From positions 1 to 41,655 of the forward strand of contig CAJOQK010000070.1 in the NCBI GenBank assembly GCA_905236885.1: 41,655 nucleotides of DNA, given 5' to 3'. The DNA is from an uncultured Bacteroidales bacterium (GTDB taxonomy: Bacteria > Bacteroidota > Bacteroidia > Bacteroidales > WCHB1-69). Positions 1 to 12,100 of this stretch are shown one piece after another. The translations under genes and the position numbers were made by a program. Below the pieces are notes generated by a model. The model had not been told where the DNA came from. It saw nothing but the letters and a program-made list of their open reading frames with translations, and searched no databases. Position 1 is the stretch's first letter; every line of letters starts with the position of its first letter.

Positions 1-888
1 GAGTGTCGGCGGCAGATAGATGCATTCCAGCAGTCAGATGCGGCCTTGCCCTTGGATCGTTTGGCTGTTTTGGCAACCATTCCCTCTCAGGAGATGTTCT
101 TTTTAGAAAATGAACTGAATTCAGTGGAAAGCCGGTTGCAGGCGGCTAAGGGGGGCTTGAAACAGGCGGAGGCCACATGGCAGAAACAGATGCAATCCCG
201 TACGGAAACAGGAGAGGGGGAGACTTTAGAAACTTTGAAGGTCCGTTGCGAACAGCTTCGGCAGGCCATTGCGGAAAAACAGGCGCAGAAAGGTGGCTTA
301 GCGCAGCGGCTGTCTGCCAATGAAAAGCAATTGTGTCTCTACGCAGAAAAGATGCATGAAACAGAAATACACCAACAAAAGTTTATGCAGTGGGATGCCA
401 TGTGCAGGATTTTTGGCGACCGCGAAGGCAAGACTTTCCGGGTCATCGCGCAGAGTTTTGTCATGCGGGAACTGCTGGTACATGCCAACGCCTACCTGCA
501 TCAATTTTCGGAACGTTATGAGTTGTTGTGTCAAAGTAATCTGACCATTTTGGTGAAGGATCTTTATTACGGCGGTCTGGTCCGTCCTGTGGACATGGTG
601 TCTGGAGGAGAGAGTTTTGTGGTTTCTTTGGCTTTGGCCTTAGGGCTTTCCTCCCTGCACCGCAACCATCTTTCCGCCGATATTTTGTTTATCGATGAGG
701 GTTTCGGCTCATTGTCTTCGGATTTGCTTGAGGTTGTTGTAAGCACCCTTTCACGGTTGCGGGAGGCAGGTGGACGCAGGGTGGGCATCATCAGCCATAT
801 CGATGCGCTGCGTGAGCGTATTCCGGTTAAAATTCTCGTGGAAAAAACCAATCATACCAGTAGTAGAATCTCAATTATCAATCAGTGA
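1..888 (+). CDS. sbcC: Exonuclease SbcC-like / SMC-family ATPase, C-terminal part (5' end outside window)
   Basis: Frame open from base 1; coiled-coil region then VSGGESFVVSLALALGLS signature and ILFIDEGFGSLSSDLLEVVVSTL Walker B/D-loop, typical of the SbcC C-terminus. Confidence 0.85.
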   Translation, partial: ECRRQIDAFQQSDAALPLDRLAVLATIPSQEMFFLENELNSVESRLQAAKGGLKQAEATWQKQMQSRTETGEGETLETLKVRCEQLRQAIAEKQAQKGGLAQRLSANEKQLCLYAEKMHETEIHQQKFMQWDAMCRIFGDREGKTFRVIAQSFVMRELLVHANAYLHQFSERYELLCQSNLTILVKDLYYGGLVRPVDMVSGGESFVVSLALALGLSSLHRNHLSADILFIDEGFGSLSSDLLEVVVSTLSRLREAGGRRVGIISHIDALRERIPVKILVEKTNHTSSRISIINQ

Positions 889-1499
889 TGCTATTAAATG
901 ATTTACAATATTATAGGATAGTTTTGGCTTCCAAATCCCCTCGTCGCAGGGATTTGCTTGCAGGCATGGGTGTTGTGTTTGAGACGGTGCAAAGCGACGA
1001 AGCGGAACAGACGGATTCTCTTTGGAGTGCGGAAGAGGTTGTCTGTCATCTGTCGCAGCGGAAGGCTGAAGCTGTTTTCCGGCAGATTTCCGCAGCATCT
1101 CAGCCGCAGTCAGCGCCGTTACTTGTGATAGGCGGCGATACGATTGTGGTGTCGGATGGACGAATATTGGGCAAGCCCAATGGAAAGGAGGAGGCTCTGC
1201 GGATGTTACGGCAGCTTTCTGGAAGCAGTCACATGGTCTATTCCGGCATTTGTGTGAAGACTGCAAAAACCGTAATGACAGCCTTTGATACGACCATTGT
1301 TACCTTTGAACCCCTTCAGGAGGAAGAATTGGCATATTATATAGATCATTTCCAACCTTTTGACAAAGCAGGCTCCTATGGCGTGCAGGAGTGGATTGGC
1401 TATCGTGGCATCTCCAGTATCAAAGGCTCCTTCTATACGGTGATGGGGCTGCCCACACATCTTTTGTGGCGGCTTCTAGAGTCAACCATTCATAATTGA
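888..1499 (+). CDS. maf: Maf-like nucleotide pyrophosphatase
   Basis: LASKSPRRRDLL N-terminal motif and GGDTIVV motif, about 200 aa; ATG overlaps the sbcC stop (TGATG). Confidence 0.9.
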   Translation: MLLNDLQYYRIVLASKSPRRRDLLAGMGVVFETVQSDEAEQTDSLWSAEEVVCHLSQRKAEAVFRQISAASQPQSAPLLVIGGDTIVVSDGRILGKPNGKEEALRMLRQLSGSSHMVYSGICVKTAKTVMTAFDTTIVTFEPLQEEELAYYIDHFQPFDKAGSYGVQEWIGYRGISSIKGSFYTVMGLPTHLLWRLLESTIHN

Positions 1500-1762
1500 T
1501 GTTAGGAGATTTCTAAAAATTCCACTTTAGAAAACTAATTTCAAATTTGCGGTTTTTATTGAAAAAATATGCCAAAAAAAATCCCTTTTTTTCCCCTATA
1601 ATCTGAAAAAAGTCGTATATCGCTCTCATTCTTTTGCCGTAGCAATGCTTTTTGGTACTTTTTATCCATTCATAATAAATTGATATACAATTAATTAGTT
1701 ATTCTAAAAATCATTTCCGGAACAGTTGGAAACCGTCCGAAATTTTTTTTCTAAAAAAGTTA

Positions 1763-1786
1763 TTATCAATATTTTTGTATTGATAA
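1763..1786. repeat. Perfect 9-bp inverted repeat TTATCAATA-(TTTTTG)-TATTGATAA upstream of rpsL
   Basis: Read directly: arms 1763-1771 and 1778-1786, 6-nt spacer; immediately upstream of the -7 like box. Confidence 0.85.
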
Positions 1787-1800
1787 AAGTTGTACATTTG
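1774..1800 (+). promoter_or_regulatory. Candidate Bacteroidetes promoter for the str/S10 super-operon (TTTG ... TACATTTG)
   Basis: TACATTTG at 1793-1800 matches the TAnnTTTG -7 consensus; upstream TTTG at 1774-1777, though the 15-nt spacing is shorter than usual. rpsL starts 56 bp downstream. Confidence 0.55.
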
Positions 1801-1855
1801 CAGTCCCTAAAAAGGGATAAGTTTAACGTAAAAATTAAGGAAAAATTAAAAGGAA

Positions 1856-2236
1856 ATGCCTACAATACAGCAGTTAGTAAGAAAAGGAAGGAACCAAATG
1901 AAGTACAAGAGCAAATCTCCCGCTTTGGATGCTTGCCCTCAGCGTCGTGGAGTTTGCGTAAGAGTTTATACCACAACGCCTAAAAAGCCGAATTCGGCTA
2001 TGCGTAAAGTGGCTCGTGTGCGTCTTACTAATCAAAAGGAAGTCAACGCCTACATTCCGGGTGAAGGCCATAATCTGCAGGAACACTCCATCGTCATGAT
2101 TCGTGGAGGCAGGGTTAAGGATCTTCCGGGCGTGAGATATCATATTATCCGTGGTGCTTTGGACACCTCCGGTGTGGATGGCCGTAAGCAGCGCCGCTCC
2201 AAATACGGTGCCAAGAGACCCAAGGCTGCAAAATAG
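1856..2236 (+). CDS. rpsL: 30S ribosomal protein S12
   Basis: [12 protein letters not shown]...[18 protein letters not shown]...[18 protein letters not shown]-type S12 sequence. Confidence 0.98.
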   Translation: MPTIQQLVRKGRNQMKYKSKSPALDACPQRRGVCVRVYTTTPKKPNSAMRKVARVRLTNQKEVNAYIPGEGHNLQEHSIVMIRGGRVKDLPGVRYHIIRGALDTSGVDGRKQRRSKYGAKRPKAAK

Positions 2237-2282
2237 TGTATAATTAATATAATGTATATATAAGCGTTTTTAGTCATATCGT

Positions 2283-2750
2283 ATGAGAAAAACAAGACCA
2301 AAGAAAAGAATTATTTTGCCGGATCCCAAATATCAGGATGTGCAAATCACAAAATTCGTGAATAACATCATGCTGAAAGGGAAGAAAAACATTGCTTTCC
2401 AGATTTTCTACGATGCTATGGATGTGGTGTCCGAGAAAACAGGAGAGGATGGGGTTGCTGTGTGGAAACAGGCTTTGGCTAATGTGACCCCTTCGGTGGA
2501 GGTGCGTAGCCGTCGTATTGGTGGTGCCACTTTCCAAATCCCTTCTGAAATCCGTCCGGAAAGGAAGCAGTCCGTCGGCATGAAGAATTTGATTAATTTT
2601 GCCCGCAAGCGTCATGAAAAGTCAATGAGCCAGAAATTGGCCGCCGAAATCATGGCCGCCTACAAAAACGAAGGCGCCGCTTTCAAGCGTAAGGAGGATA
2701 TTCACCGTATGGCCGAAGCCAACAAGGCCTTCTCACATTTCAGATTTTAA
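2283..2750 (+). CDS. rpsG: 30S ribosomal protein S7
   Basis: [27 protein letters not shown]...[16 protein letters not shown]; downstream of rpsL. Confidence 0.97.
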   Translation: MRKTRPKKRIILPDPKYQDVQITKFVNNIMLKGKKNIAFQIFYDAMDVVSEKTGEDGVAVWKQALANVTPSVEVRSRRIGGATFQIPSEIRPERKQSVGMKNLINFARKRHEKSMSQKLAAEIMAAYKNEGAAFKRKEDIHRMAEANKAFSHFRF

Positions 2751-2767
2751 TCCAGGGATACTGACAG

Positions 2768-4867
2768 ATGAGTGCGCTCTCCAACATCAGGAATATCGGC
2801 ATCATGGCTCACATTGACGCGGGTAAAACCACGACAACGGAGCGCATTCTCTATTATACAGGAAAAAATTACAAGATTGGGGAAGTTCATGATGGCGCCG
2901 CCACCATGGATTACATGGCGCAGGAGCAGGAAAGGGGCATTACCATCACATCAGCGGCCACGACCGTCTTTTGGAAGAACAATGATAATAACTTTAAAAT
3001 CAATATCATTGATACTCCGGGTCATGTCGATTTCACTGTTGAGGTGGAGCGCGCGTTGCGCATATTGGATGGTGCGGTCGCTCTGTTCTGTGCTGTGGGA
3101 GGTGTGCAGCCCCAGTCTGAAACCGTCTGGAAACAGGCGGACAAATACGGAGTTCCCCGTATCTGCTATGTGAACAAGATGGACCGTACAGGTGCCAATT
3201 TCTTTGGGGTTGTCGAGCAGATTAAGGAGCGGTTGGGCGCTTCACCTGTGCCTTTGCAGCTTCCCATTGGTTCTGAGGAGAGTTTCCAAGGCGTGGTGGA
3301 TTTGGTTACCAACAAGGCCTATGTTTGGGACGAGGCCTCACAAGGTAGCATCTATGAGGAGGTGGAGATTCCGGAAGAGATGGCTGACGAGGTGTACAAA
3401 TACCGCATGGCTTTGATAGAGGGGGTCGCAGAGGAGAGTGAAACCTTGTTGGACAAGTTTATGGAAAGTCCGGAAAACATCACCGAACAGGACATCTGGC
3501 AGGCGGTCCGTAAGGCCACCATAGAACAGAAAATAACGCCGGTCTTGTGTGGTTCCTCTTTCAAAAACAAGGGAGTTCAGCTGCTGTTAGATGCCATAAC
3601 CCTTTATCTGCCCAGTCCTGAGGACAAGGCTGCGGTACGTGGTTTCCATCCTGGCAGCGATGTGGAGGATGAAACCCGCGAACCTCGTGAAGACGAACCT
3701 TTTTCAGCATTAGTTTTCAAGGTGATGACTGATCCCTTTGTGGGTAAGATTGCATTTTTCCGGGTCTATTCCGGCTCCCTGAAGGCGGGTGAGACGGTTT
3801 GGAACTCCTATTCCCAAAAACGTGAGCGTGTCACCCGAATTTTTGAGATGCATGCCAACAAGCAGTTGCCGTTGGAAAGCATCTCTGCCGGCAACATTGC
3901 TGTTGCGGTAGGATTGAAAAAATCTCCAACCGGCACCACAATATGTGACGAAATGCACCCGATTATATTGGAATCTATGGATTTTCCGGAACCGGTTATT
4001 TCTATTGCCATTGAACCGAAAACCCAGGATGACATTGATAAGTTGGATGATACTCTCCAAAAACTGGCCGAAGAGGATCCTACTTTCAAGGTTAAGGTGG
4101 ATGAGGATTCCGGTCAGACTATCATCAGTGGTATGGGCGAGCTTCATCTGGACATTCTTTTGGACAGAATCAAAAGGGAGTATGGTGTGGATTGCAATTC
4201 CGGTAATCCGGTGGTTTCCTACCGTGAAGCCATACGGGCTGCGGTTCATCATCGTGAAATCCATAAGAAACAGACCGGTGGACGTGGGCAGTTTGCTGAC
4301 ATTGAGTTCGAACTGGCTCCGGCAGACGAAGGGGTTAACGGATTGCAGTTTGTCAACAAGGTGGTTGGAGGCAACATTCCGAAGGAATTCATGCCGGCCA
4401 TCCAAAAGGGGATGGAACGTGCCATGACGACCGGTCCGGTGCTTGGCAACAGTGTTCTGAATGCAAAAGTTACCATTTTGGACGGCTCATTCCATCCGGT
4501 GGATTCCGATGCAAATTCATTTGAAATTTGCGCCTATAAGGGTTTCCGCGATGCAGCGAAAAAAGCGAATCCTACTTTGCTGGAACCGGTTATGGATTTG
4601 GAAGTGCTGCTTCCTGAAGAGTATTTGGGCAGTGTCTCCGGTGACCTGAACCGTCGCAGGGCCGTCATTCTTGGCACGGATGCGGAGCAGGGACAGAGCG
4701 CAATTCATGCCTATGTGCCTTTGGCTGAAATGTTCGGCTACATCACCTCGTTGAGAACGCTGACCTCCGGCAGGGGAACCGCCACCATGAAATTTGACCA
4801 TTATGAGGAACTGCCCTTATCAAAGATAGAGGAATTGACAGATAACAGAAAATTCAGATTTAAATAA
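2768..4867 (+). CDS. fusA: Elongation factor G
   Basis: 699 aa; [51 protein letters not shown]. Confidence 0.98.
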   Translation: MSALSNIRNIGIMAHIDAGKTTTTERILYYTGKNYKIGEVHDGAATMDYMAQEQERGITITSAATTVFWKNNDNNFKINIIDTPGHVDFTVEVERALRILDGAVALFCAVGGVQPQSETVWKQADKYGVPRICYVNKMDRTGANFFGVVEQIKERLGASPVPLQLPIGSEESFQGVVDLVTNKAYVWDEASQGSIYEEVEIPEEMADEVYKYRMALIEGVAEESETLLDKFMESPENITEQDIWQAVRKATIEQKITPVLCGSSFKNKGVQLLLDAITLYLPSPEDKAAVRGFHPGSDVEDETREPREDEPFSALVFKVMTDPFVGKIAFFRVYSGSLKAGETVWNSYSQKRERVTRIFEMHANKQLPLESISAGNIAVAVGLKKSPTGTTICDEMHPIILESMDFPEPVISIAIEPKTQDDIDKLDDTLQKLAEEDPTFKVKVDEDSGQTIISGMGELHLDILLDRIKREYGVDCNSGNPVVSYREAIRAAVHHREIHKKQTGGRGQFADIEFELAPADEGVNGLQFVNKVVGGNIPKEFMPAIQKGMERAMTTGPVLGNSVLNAKVTILDGSFHPVDSDANSFEICAYKGFRDAAKKANPTLLEPVMDLEVLLPEEYLGSVSGDLNRRRAVILGTDAEQGQSAIHAYVPLAEMFGYITSLRTLTSGRGTATMKFDHYEELPLSKIEELTDNRKFRFK

Positions 4868-4883
4868 TTAAATTTTATAAAAC

Positions 4884-5198
4884 GTGAGTCAGAGAATAAG
4901 AATTAAATTGAAATCTTACGATCACACCTTGGTGGACAAATCCGCCGAGAAGATTGTGAGGACCGTTAATGCGGTAAAAGACGACAAAGTGGTTGTCGTC
5001 GGGCCTATTCCACTGCCGACGCAGAAGAAGATTTTCACGGTAAACCGTTCCACTTTCGTTAACAAAAAATCAAGGGAACAGTTTGAACTCTCCTCCTACA
5101 AGCGTTTGCTGGATATTTACGGAACCACGGCAAAAACCATCGATGCTTTGATGAAACTCGAATTGCCGAGCGGTGTCGAAGTGGAGATCAAGGTCTGA
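4884..5198 (+). CDS. rpsJ: 30S ribosomal protein S10 (GTG start)
   Basis: [25 protein letters not shown]...[29 protein letters not shown]. Confidence 0.97.
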   Translation: MSQRIRIKLKSYDHTLVDKSAEKIVRTVNAVKDDKVVVVGPIPLPTQKKIFTVNRSTFVNKKSREQFELSSYKRLLDIYGTTAKTIDALMKLELPSGVEVEIKV

Positions 5199-5254
5199 GT
5201 AACTCCGGGACGGAATTAGTAAAGAAGTAAATTAAAAAGGTAAAAAAATTAGAA

Positions 5255-5884
5255 ATGTCTGGTTTAATTGGAAAGAAAATCGGTATGACCAGTATCTTTG
5301 ATGCCTCTGGGAAAAACCTACCATGCACGGTGATAGAGGCTGGTCCTTGTGTCGTCACACAAGTAAAAACCATCGAGAAGGATGGATATGATGCCATTCA
5401 GTTGGCATATGACGAAAAAAAGGAAAAGAACACTACCAAACCCATGATGGGGCATTTTGCGAAGGCAAACTCCACCCCAAAGAGAGTTTTGCGTGAATTC
5501 ACCCGTTTTGAGCAGGGTTCCCGCAAAAGTTTCGGTGAGGTGCTGACTGTGGACGTGTTCGTTGAAGGAGAGTTTATTGATGTCTCCGGAGTGAGTAAAG
5601 GAAAGGGATTCCAGGGCGTGGTGAAAAGACACGGATTCGGCGGTGTTGGTGATAAAACTCACGGCCAGCACAACCGTTTGAGAGCTCCCGGTTCCATGGG
5701 TGCCTCCTCCTATCCTTCAAGGGTGTTGCCAGGAATGCGTATGGCAGGAAGAACAGGCGGTCAAAAGGTTAAAATCCAGAATCTGCAGATTGTCAAAATT
5801 ATTCCGGAAAATAATTTGTTAATTGTCAAGGGATCTGTTCCCGGTTGTATAGGAACCTATTTAAAATTGGAGAGATGGAGCTAA
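5255..5884 (+). CDS. rplC: 50S ribosomal protein L3
   Basis: [16 protein letters not shown]...[15 protein letters not shown]...[15 protein letters not shown]. Confidence 0.97.
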   Translation: MSGLIGKKIGMTSIFDASGKNLPCTVIEAGPCVVTQVKTIEKDGYDAIQLAYDEKKEKNTTKPMMGHFAKANSTPKRVLREFTRFEQGSRKSFGEVLTVDVFVEGEFIDVSGVSKGKGFQGVVKRHGFGGVGDKTHGQHNRLRAPGSMGASSYPSRVLPGMRMAGRTGGQKVKIQNLQIVKIIPENNLLIVKGSVPGCIGTYLKLERWS

Positions 5885-6510
5885 AAGTATATAAAACAGA
5901 CGGAAGTGAAACCGGCAGAACTGTTGTTCTGAGTGATGAGATTTTCGGTGCCGAACCGAATAACCATGTGATATGGTTGGATGTAAAACAGATCATGGCA
6001 AACAAGCGTCAGGGAACCCATGATTCCAAAGAGAAATCCATGCTTTCTGGAAGCACCCGCAAACTGCACAAGCAAAAAGGCGGTGGCGGTGCCCGTATCG
6101 GCAGCATCAAGAGCCCCCTCTTTCCCGGCGGTGCGCGCGTGTTCGGTCCCCATCCCCGTGACTACAGCTTCAAACTGAACAAAAAGGTGAAACGGTTGGC
6201 CCGCATCTCCGCCTTGTCCATTAAGGCGAAGGACAGTGCCATTACGATTATTGAAAACTTTGATTTTGAGGCTCCTAAGACAAAGAATTACGTCAATATT
6301 CTGAAAAATGTAAATTTATTCGATAAAAAAACCTTATTGGTTCTGAGCGAATTGAATAAAAACGTATATTTGTCCTCTAGAAATATTTTGAAGACGAAAG
6401 TTGTAAATGTTTGTGATTTAAATACATACGATATTTTAAATGCACAACATCTGCTCATTTGTGAGTCCGCAGCTTCCAAATTCAATGAATTGTATAGTGT
6501 TAATGCGTAA
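5875..6510 (+). CDS. rplD: 50S ribosomal protein L4
   Basis: [19 protein letters not shown]...[34 protein letters not shown] at 5875 overlaps the rplC 3' end (ORF track start 5845 is upstream of the likely start). Confidence 0.93.
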   Translation: MELKVYKTDGSETGRTVVLSDEIFGAEPNNHVIWLDVKQIMANKRQGTHDSKEKSMLSGSTRKLHKQKGGGGARIGSIKSPLFPGGARVFGPHPRDYSFKLNKKVKRLARISALSIKAKDSAITIIENFDFEAPKTKNYVNILKNVNLFDKKTLLVLSELNKNVYLSSRNILKTKVVNVCDLNTYDILNAQHLLICESAASKFNELYSVNA

Positions 6511-6522
6511 AAAAGATCAGTG

Positions 6523-6813
6523 ATGAATGTAATAATAAAACCGCTTGTGACGGAAAAAATGACCGGTATCAGTGAAAAGACCAACCGTTACGGGTTCATA
6601 GTGGACCGTCGTGCCGACAAGCAGCAGATTAAGGAAGCTATAGAAAAATTATATGAGGTGAAGGTTGAGAGCGTGAACACGCTCATCCAGCGCGGAAAGG
6701 TTGTCAACCGTTACACCAAAGCGGGCTTTATCAGAGGAAAAAAGAGCAGCTTCAAGAAAGCGTATGTTCAGTTAAAAGGAAATGATACCATTGATATTTT
6801 CAGTGGCATTTAA
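6523..6813 (+). CDS. rplW: 50S ribosomal protein L23
   Basis: MNVIIKPLVTEKMTGISEKTNRYGFIVDRRADKQQIKEAIEKLY. Confidence 0.95.
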   Translation: MNVIIKPLVTEKMTGISEKTNRYGFIVDRRADKQQIKEAIEKLYEVKVESVNTLIQRGKVVNRYTKAGFIRGKKSSFKKAYVQLKGNDTIDIFSGI

Positions 6814-6836
6814 AAAAACAGAAAGAAGATTAAAAG

Positions 6837-7661
6837 ATGGGATTAAGAAAATTTAAACCAGTCACACCAGGACAAAGATTCAAGTTAATTAGTGACTTTA
6901 GTGACATTACATGCAAGACCCCCGAGAAGAGTCTGCTGGTGTCTTTGAAAAGGACGGGTGGAAGAAACAACACCGGTAAGATGACCATGCGCTACATTGG
7001 CGGCGGTCACCGTAAAATCTATCGTATAGTGGATTTCAAAAGGGATAAGGACGGCATTCCCGCCACCGTGAAAACCATTGAGTATGACCCTAACCGTTCG
7101 GCGCGCATAGCTCTGCTGTTTTATGCGGACGGTGAAAAAAGATACATTGTCGCCCCTCATGGGTTGAAAGTGGGTCAGACTGTGATGTCCGGCAAGGATG
7201 CGGCTCCCGAAGTTGGCAATAGCCTGTTCTTTTCGGATATTCCTCTGGGAACCATTGTCCATAATATTGAAATGCAGCCGGGAGGCGGCGCTAAAATTGC
7301 CCGCAGTGCGGGTTCGTATGCTCAGCTGATGTCAAGGGAAGGCAAGTATGCCATCATCAAACTCCCTTCCGGAGAAACCCGCAAAATCCTCTGCACATGC
7401 AGGGCGACTGTCGGTATGGTTTCCAACATCGAGCATAACCTTGAGGTTTCCGGTAAGGCGGGACGTTCACGTTGGATGGGGCGCCGTCCGAGAGTCCGTG
7501 GCGTTGTGATGAATCCTGTGGACCATCCGATGGGTGGTGGTGAAGGCCGTGCCTCCGGAGGTCATCCTCGTTCCCGTAAGGGCTTGATCGCGAAGGGATA
7601 CAAGACCAGAAGACCGAAAAAGGCTTCGAATCAGTTTATCATAGAAAGAAGAAAGAAATAA
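6837..7661 (+). CDS. rplB: 50S ribosomal protein L2
   Basis: 274 aa; [15 protein letters not shown]...[35 protein letters not shown]. Confidence 0.98.
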   Translation: MGLRKFKPVTPGQRFKLISDFSDITCKTPEKSLLVSLKRTGGRNNTGKMTMRYIGGGHRKIYRIVDFKRDKDGIPATVKTIEYDPNRSARIALLFYADGEKRYIVAPHGLKVGQTVMSGKDAAPEVGNSLFFSDIPLGTIVHNIEMQPGGGAKIARSAGSYAQLMSREGKYAIIKLPSGETRKILCTCRATVGMVSNIEHNLEVSGKAGRSRWMGRRPRVRGVVMNPVDHPMGGGEGRASGGHPRSRKGLIAKGYKTRRPKKASNQFIIERRKK

Positions 7662-7676
7662 TAAAGATTTGAGACA

Positions 7677-7955
7677 ATGGCTAGATCGTTAAAAAAAGGT
7701 CCGTTTATCCAATATAAACTGGAAAAAAGAGTGATCGAAGCGCAAGCATCGAACAAAAAAGTAGCTATTAAGACATGGTCCAGGGCTTCCATGATTTCTC
7801 CGGATTTTGTCGGCCAAACCATTGCGGTGCACAACGGGAACAAATTCATCCCCGTTTACATCACCGAGAACATGGTCGGCCATAAATTAGGGGAATTTGC
7901 TCCCACACGTATTTTCAGAGGCCATGCAGGAAGTAAAGACAAAGGCAAAAAATAA
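7677..7955 (+). CDS. rpsS: 30S ribosomal protein S19
   Basis: [19 protein letters not shown]...[46 protein letters not shown]. Confidence 0.97.
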   Translation: MARSLKKGPFIQYKLEKRVIEAQASNKKVAIKTWSRASMISPDFVGQTIAVHNGNKFIPVYITENMVGHKLGEFAPTRIFRGHAGSKDKGKK

Positions 7956-7967
7956 AAGGAGAAGGAT

Positions 7968-8390
7968 ATGGGTGCAAGAAAAAGATTGGCAGCTGAAGCC
8001 AGAAAAGAGAAGAACAAGCAGTTGTGCATTGCACATCTGAACAATAACAACACCTCACCTCGCAAAACCCGCCTGATGGCTGACCTGATTCGGGGAAAAG
8101 AGGTTGAGTATGCTTTGAACGTGTTGAAATACAGTAAAAAGGAGTCTTCGGAAAAAATCCGCAAGTTATTGTTGTCCGCCATTGCCAACTGGCAGGCGAA
8201 AAACGAGAACGCGCGCGTTGAGGAGAGCCACCTTTTTGTGAAGGAGATCTACGTGGATGGCGGACGTATGTTGAAACGCCTGAGAACCGCACCTCAAGGG
8301 CGCGGCTACCGGATTCGGAAGCGTTCCAACCACATCACTGTAATATTAGATAGTAAAAACGATAACAACATTCAAACAACAGAAGAGTAA
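7968..8390 (+). CDS. rplV: 50S ribosomal protein L22
   Basis: Family sequence ([24 protein letters not shown]...[21 protein letters not shown]-type) and S10-cluster position. Confidence 0.95.
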   Translation: MGARKRLAAEARKEKNKQLCIAHLNNNNTSPRKTRLMADLIRGKEVEYALNVLKYSKKESSEKIRKLLLSAIANWQAKNENARVEESHLFVKEIYVDGGRMLKRLRTAPQGRGYRIRKRSNHITVILDSKNDNNIQTTEE

Positions 8391-9119
8391 ATGGGACAGA
8401 AAGTAAATCCGATAGGACTGCGTTTAGGTATCACCAGGGGATGGGAATCCAATTGGTATGGTGGTAAGAGATTTGAAAACAAATTGGTCGAAGATGTAAA
8501 GATCAGAAATTACGTAAATGCCCGTTTACAGAAGGCAAGTGTCTCCAAGATATACATTGAGCGTACCTTGAAGCTGGTGATCATCACCATTCACACGGCA
8601 CGTCCGGGTCTGATTATCGGCAAGGATGGCGGCGAAGTCAAGAAGCTGAATGAGGAGTTGAAGAAAATAACCAACAAGGAGGTGCAGATCAACATTTCCG
8701 AAATCAAGCGTCCGGAACTGGAAGCCGTGCTGGTTGCCCAGTCCATCGCACGTCAGATTGAAGGCCGTATGTTCTATCGTAGGGCTATCAAGACCGCAAT
8801 CGCATCCAGCATCAGAGCCGGTGCGGAGGGCATCAAGATAACCATCTCTGGACGTATTGGCGGTGCAGAAATGGCCAGAACCGAGCACTTCAAGGAGGGA
8901 CGCACCCCGTTGCATACCCTGCGTGCTGACATTGACTACAATCAGACTGAGGCACATACAACCTACGGTCGTTTGGGTGTCAAGGTGTGGATTTGCCGTG
9001 GACTGGTTTACGGCAAGCGTGACCTTTTCCAGAGCAGCACCGACAGTCGTGCAAGCAAACCGCAGGCTCCAAAGAGAATGAGAGGTGAGGGTCGTCCGAG
9101 AAGAGAAAGAGCTAATTAA
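8391..9119 (+). CDS. rpsC: 30S ribosomal protein S3
   Basis: [28 protein letters not shown]...[20 protein letters not shown] domain. Confidence 0.97.
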   Translation: MGQKVNPIGLRLGITRGWESNWYGGKRFENKLVEDVKIRNYVNARLQKASVSKIYIERTLKLVIITIHTARPGLIIGKDGGEVKKLNEELKKITNKEVQINISEIKRPELEAVLVAQSIARQIEGRMFYRRAIKTAIASSIRAGAEGIKITISGRIGGAEMARTEHFKEGRTPLHTLRADIDYNQTEAHTTYGRLGVKVWICRGLVYGKRDLFQSSTDSRASKPQAPKRMRGEGRPRRERAN

Positions 9120-9158
9120 TCAAAAAAGAGAGTTTGTCATTAAAAAATATCAGAAGAG

Positions 9159-9587
9159 ATGTTACAACCAAAAAAGACGAAATACAGAAGGGTCCAAAAG
9201 GGCAGAATGAAAGGGAACACCAAAAGGGGTGCTGAGATAGCATTCGGTTCCTTTGCCCTCAAAGCACTTGAACCCAAATGGATCACTGGTAGACAAATTG
9301 AGGCGGCCCGTCAGGCCATCACCCGTCACATGAAACGTGAAGGCCAGTTGTGGATCAGAATTTTCCCTGACAAACCCATCACCCGCAAACCGTTGGATGT
9401 CCGTATGGGTAAAGGTAAGGGTAGTCCCGAGTTCTTTGTGTTTCCTGTCACACCGGGCAGAATCATGTTTGAGGCTGAAGGCGTTCCCTTGGAGGTGGCC
9501 AAAGAGGCCATGCGTTTGGGCGCACAGAAGCTGCCGATTGCCACCAAATTTATTGTCAGAAGAGATTATTCAGAAGAAACAGTTTAA
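9159..9587 (+). CDS. rplP: 50S ribosomal protein L16
   Basis: [39 protein letters not shown]...[26 protein letters not shown]. Confidence 0.97.
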   Translation: MLQPKKTKYRRVQKGRMKGNTKRGAEIAFGSFALKALEPKWITGRQIEAARQAITRHMKREGQLWIRIFPDKPITRKPLDVRMGKGKGSPEFFVFPVTPGRIMFEAEGVPLEVAKEAMRLGAQKLPIATKFIVRRDYSEETV

Positions 9588-9597
9588 TTAAAAAGCA

Positions 9598-9807
9598 ATG
9601 AAACAGGTAGTTATTTCGGAATTATCCGTGAAGGAATTATATGAAAGATTGGATGCTGAGAAAACCCAATTGACCAAGCTGAAATTGCATCATGCGGTTT
9701 CTCCCATTGAAAATCCGAATCTGATCAAAGAGTACAGAAGAACCATAGCAAGATTGAAGACGGAAATCCGTAAACGTGAGCTTGCTGCATTGAAATCCCA
9801 AAATTAG
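9598..9807 (+). CDS. rpmC: 50S ribosomal protein L29
   Basis: 69 aa; [55 protein letters not shown]. Confidence 0.95.
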   Translation: MKQVVISELSVKELYERLDAEKTQLTKLKLHHAVSPIENPNLIKEYRRTIARLKTEIRKRELAALKSQN

Positions 9808-9817
9808 ATCAAGAGAG

Positions 9818-10072
9818 ATGGAAAGAAATTTTAGAAAAGTCAGAGAAGGTGTGGTCGTCAGCAACAAGATGACCAAGTCCATCGTTGTGGAAGTTGAGCG
9901 TAGGTTCAAACATCCGAAATATGGCAAGTTCATGAGAAAGACCTCTCGTTTCATGGCACATGATGAAAATCAGGAATGCCATATTGGAGATACAGTTAGA
10001 ATTATGGAAACCAGACCTTTGAGCAAAAACAAGTGCTGGCGTTTAGTTGAAATTATAGAAAGGGCTAAGTAG
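9818..10072 (+). CDS. rpsQ: 30S ribosomal protein S17
   Basis: [84 protein letters not shown]. Confidence 0.97.
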   Translation: MERNFRKVREGVVVSNKMTKSIVVEVERRFKHPKYGKFMRKTSRFMAHDENQECHIGDTVRIMETRPLSKNKCWRLVEIIERAK

Positions 10073-10074
10073 GA

Positions 10075-10443
10075 ATGATACAGCAAGAGTCAAGATTATC
10101 CGTGGCCGATAACAGCGGCGCGAAGGAAGTTTTATGTATCCGTGTGTTGGGCGGTACCAAAAAGCGTTATGCAAGGATTGGTGACAAGATAGTTGTCACC
10201 GTGAAGGATGCCATCCCTTCGGGAAATATCAAGAAGGGAACGGTCTCAAAGGCGGTTGTGGTCCGTACCAAAAAGGAGATTCGCAGAAACGACGGTTCCT
10301 ATATCCGTTTTGACGACAATGCAGTGGTGCTGCTGACCGCTGCGGACGAGTTGCGTGGAACCCGTATCTTCGGCCCTGTGGCCCGCGAATTGAGGGAGAA
10401 ACAGTTCATGAAGATTGTTTCTTTGGCACCGGAAGTGTTGTAA
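10075..10443 (+). CDS. rplN: 50S ribosomal protein L14
   Basis: [48 protein letters not shown]. Confidence 0.97.
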   Translation: MIQQESRLSVADNSGAKEVLCIRVLGGTKKRYARIGDKIVVTVKDAIPSGNIKKGTVSKAVVVRTKKEIRRNDGSYIRFDDNAVVLLTAADELRGTRIFGPVARELREKQFMKIVSLAPEVL

Positions 10444-10485
10444 ACCGTTTTTCGGTAGTTGTAACAAAGGAAAAATAAGAAGGTA

Positions 10486-10800
10486 ATGAAGATACATATC
10501 AAAAAAGGAGACATGGTCAAGATCTTGTCGGGAGATGACAAGGGCCAAACAGGTAAAGTCCTTAAAGTGGATGTGAAAAACTACAGGGCTTATGTGGAAG
10601 GGAAGAACATGCACACCAAACATGCCAAGCCAAGTGCCAAGAATCCTCAGGGAGGCATGGTCAAGCAGGAGGGCAGCATCCATATTTCCAACCTCATGTT
10701 AGTGGATGCCAAGGGGAATGCAACCCGCATTGGCCGCCGGATGGGCGAAAACGGAAAATTAGTTAGATATTCAAAAAAGACAGGGGAGGACATTAAATAA
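10486..10800 (+). CDS. rplX: 50S ribosomal protein L24
   Basis: [47 protein letters not shown] motif. Confidence 0.95.
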   Translation: MKIHIKKGDMVKILSGDDKGQTGKVLKVDVKNYRAYVEGKNMHTKHAKPSAKNPQGGMVKQEGSIHISNLMLVDAKGNATRIGRRMGENGKLVRYSKKTGEDIK

Positions 10801-11357
10801 TGGCATACATACCGAGATTAAGAGAAAAATATGTGAAGGAGATTGTTCCCGAGCTGCAGAAACAGTTCGGTTTCAAATCCGTGATGCGCGTACCCAAAAT
10901 CACCAAGATTTGCTTGAACCAGGGTATTGGCGCCGCTACTGCCGACCGCAAACTGATTGATATCGGCATCAGTGAGATGACCATGATTGCCGGTCAGAAG
11001 GCCGTGGCAACCACATCCCGAAAGGATATTTCCAACTTCAAGTTGAGGAAGGGAAACCCGATTGGAGTGAGGGTCACTTTACGCGGCGAGCGGATGTATG
11101 AGTTTTTGGACCGTCTGGTATCCGTGGCTATCCCCCGAATCCGTGATTTCAGGGGAATCAGCGACAAGGGTTTCGACGGAAGAGGCAACTATTCCATGGG
11201 TATCCAGGAGCAGATTATCTTTCCGGAGATTGATATTGACAAAATCAATAAAATCAACGGTATGAATATCACTATCGTCACTACTGCCCACAATGACCAG
11301 GAGTGTTTGGCGCTGTTAAAAGAGTTTGGATTACCTTTCAAAAATCAGAAAAAATAG
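10800..11357 (+). CDS. rplE: 50S ribosomal protein L5
   Basis: [44 protein letters not shown]; start overlaps rplX stop (TAATG). Confidence 0.97.
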   Translation: MAYIPRLREKYVKEIVPELQKQFGFKSVMRVPKITKICLNQGIGAATADRKLIDIGISEMTMIAGQKAVATTSRKDISNFKLRKGNPIGVRVTLRGERMYEFLDRLVSVAIPRIRDFRGISDKGFDGRGNYSMGIQEQIIFPEIDIDKINKINGMNITIVTTAHNDQECLALLKEFGLPFKNQKK

Positions 11358-11361
11358 AGAT

Positions 11362-11667
11362 ATGGCAAAAGAGTCACTCAAAGCAAAAGAAATCAAAAGA
11401 GCTAAATTAGTTGCTAAGTACGCTGACAAACGTGCTGAATTAAAGAAAATCATCAATAGCCAGACAGCGGATTATGAAGCTAAAGAGGCGGCTATAATCG
11501 CTTTGCAGAAATTACCGTTGAACTCCAATCCCATCAGGCTGCATAATCGTTGCAAACTGACAGGTCGTCCCAAGGGTTATATGAGAACCTTCGGTATTTC
11601 GAGAATCAATTTCCGTGAAATGGCTTCGAAAGGTTTAATCCCCGGCGTGAAGAAAGCAAGTTGGTAA
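11362..11667 (+). CDS. rpsN: 30S ribosomal protein S14 (Zn-independent, 101 aa)
   Basis: [30 protein letters not shown]...[40 protein letters not shown]; start taken at 11362, after the rplE stop. Confidence 0.95.
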   Translation: MAKESLKAKEIKRAKLVAKYADKRAELKKIINSQTADYEAKEAAIIALQKLPLNSNPIRLHNRCKLTGRPKGYMRTFGISRINFREMASKGLIPGVKKASW

Positions 11668-11686
11668 TATTAATAAAGGAACAGAA

Positions 11687-12085
11687 ATGAATACGGATCC
11701 GATAGCAGATTATTTGACAAGAATCAGAAATGCCGTGATGGCGAACCATAAAGTGGTGGAAATCCCCACTTCCAAGGTGAAACGGAGAATAACCGAAATC
11801 CTTTTCGAGAAGGGTTACATTTTAAATTATAAATTTGAAGATGACAGGCGTCCGGCTATGATTAAGATAGCATTGAAATATCATCCGGTTTCCAAACAGT
11901 GCGCAATTACCAACCTGCAGCGCATAAGCCGTCCCGGTCTCCGCAAGTATGTGGGAGCCGATGAGCTTCCCCGTGTGTTGAACGGATTGGGCATCGCAAT
12001 CATCTCCACCTCCCGTGGCCTGGTCACGGACAAGGAGGCGCGTGCCATGAATGTGGGTGGTGAAGTCATGTGTTATGTTAGCTAA
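11687..12085 (+). CDS. rpsH: 30S ribosomal protein S8
   Basis: [45 protein letters not shown]...[26 protein letters not shown]. Confidence 0.97.
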   Translation: MNTDPIADYLTRIRNAVMANHKVVEIPTSKVKRRITEILFEKGYILNYKFEDDRRPAMIKIALKYHPVSKQCAITNLQRISRPGLRKYVGADELPRVLNGLGIAIISTSRGLVTDKEARAMNVGGEVMCYVS

Positions 12086-12100
12086 TAGGAGGAAAAGAAA

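Noticed and set aside
1511-1532. TTCTAAA-aattccac-TTTAGAA inverted repeat after maf
   Set aside because: Only 7 bp, AT-rich, no following U-tract; too weak to call a terminator.
3710-4405. 231-aa antisense ORF opposite fusA
   Set aside because: Antisense shadow of EF-G codons, no recognisable motif or independent start context.
3945-4427. 160-aa ORF on + strand inside fusA
   Set aside because: Alternate frame of a highly conserved EF-G gene; Trp/Leu/Arg-rich translation typical of an out-of-frame shadow ORF.
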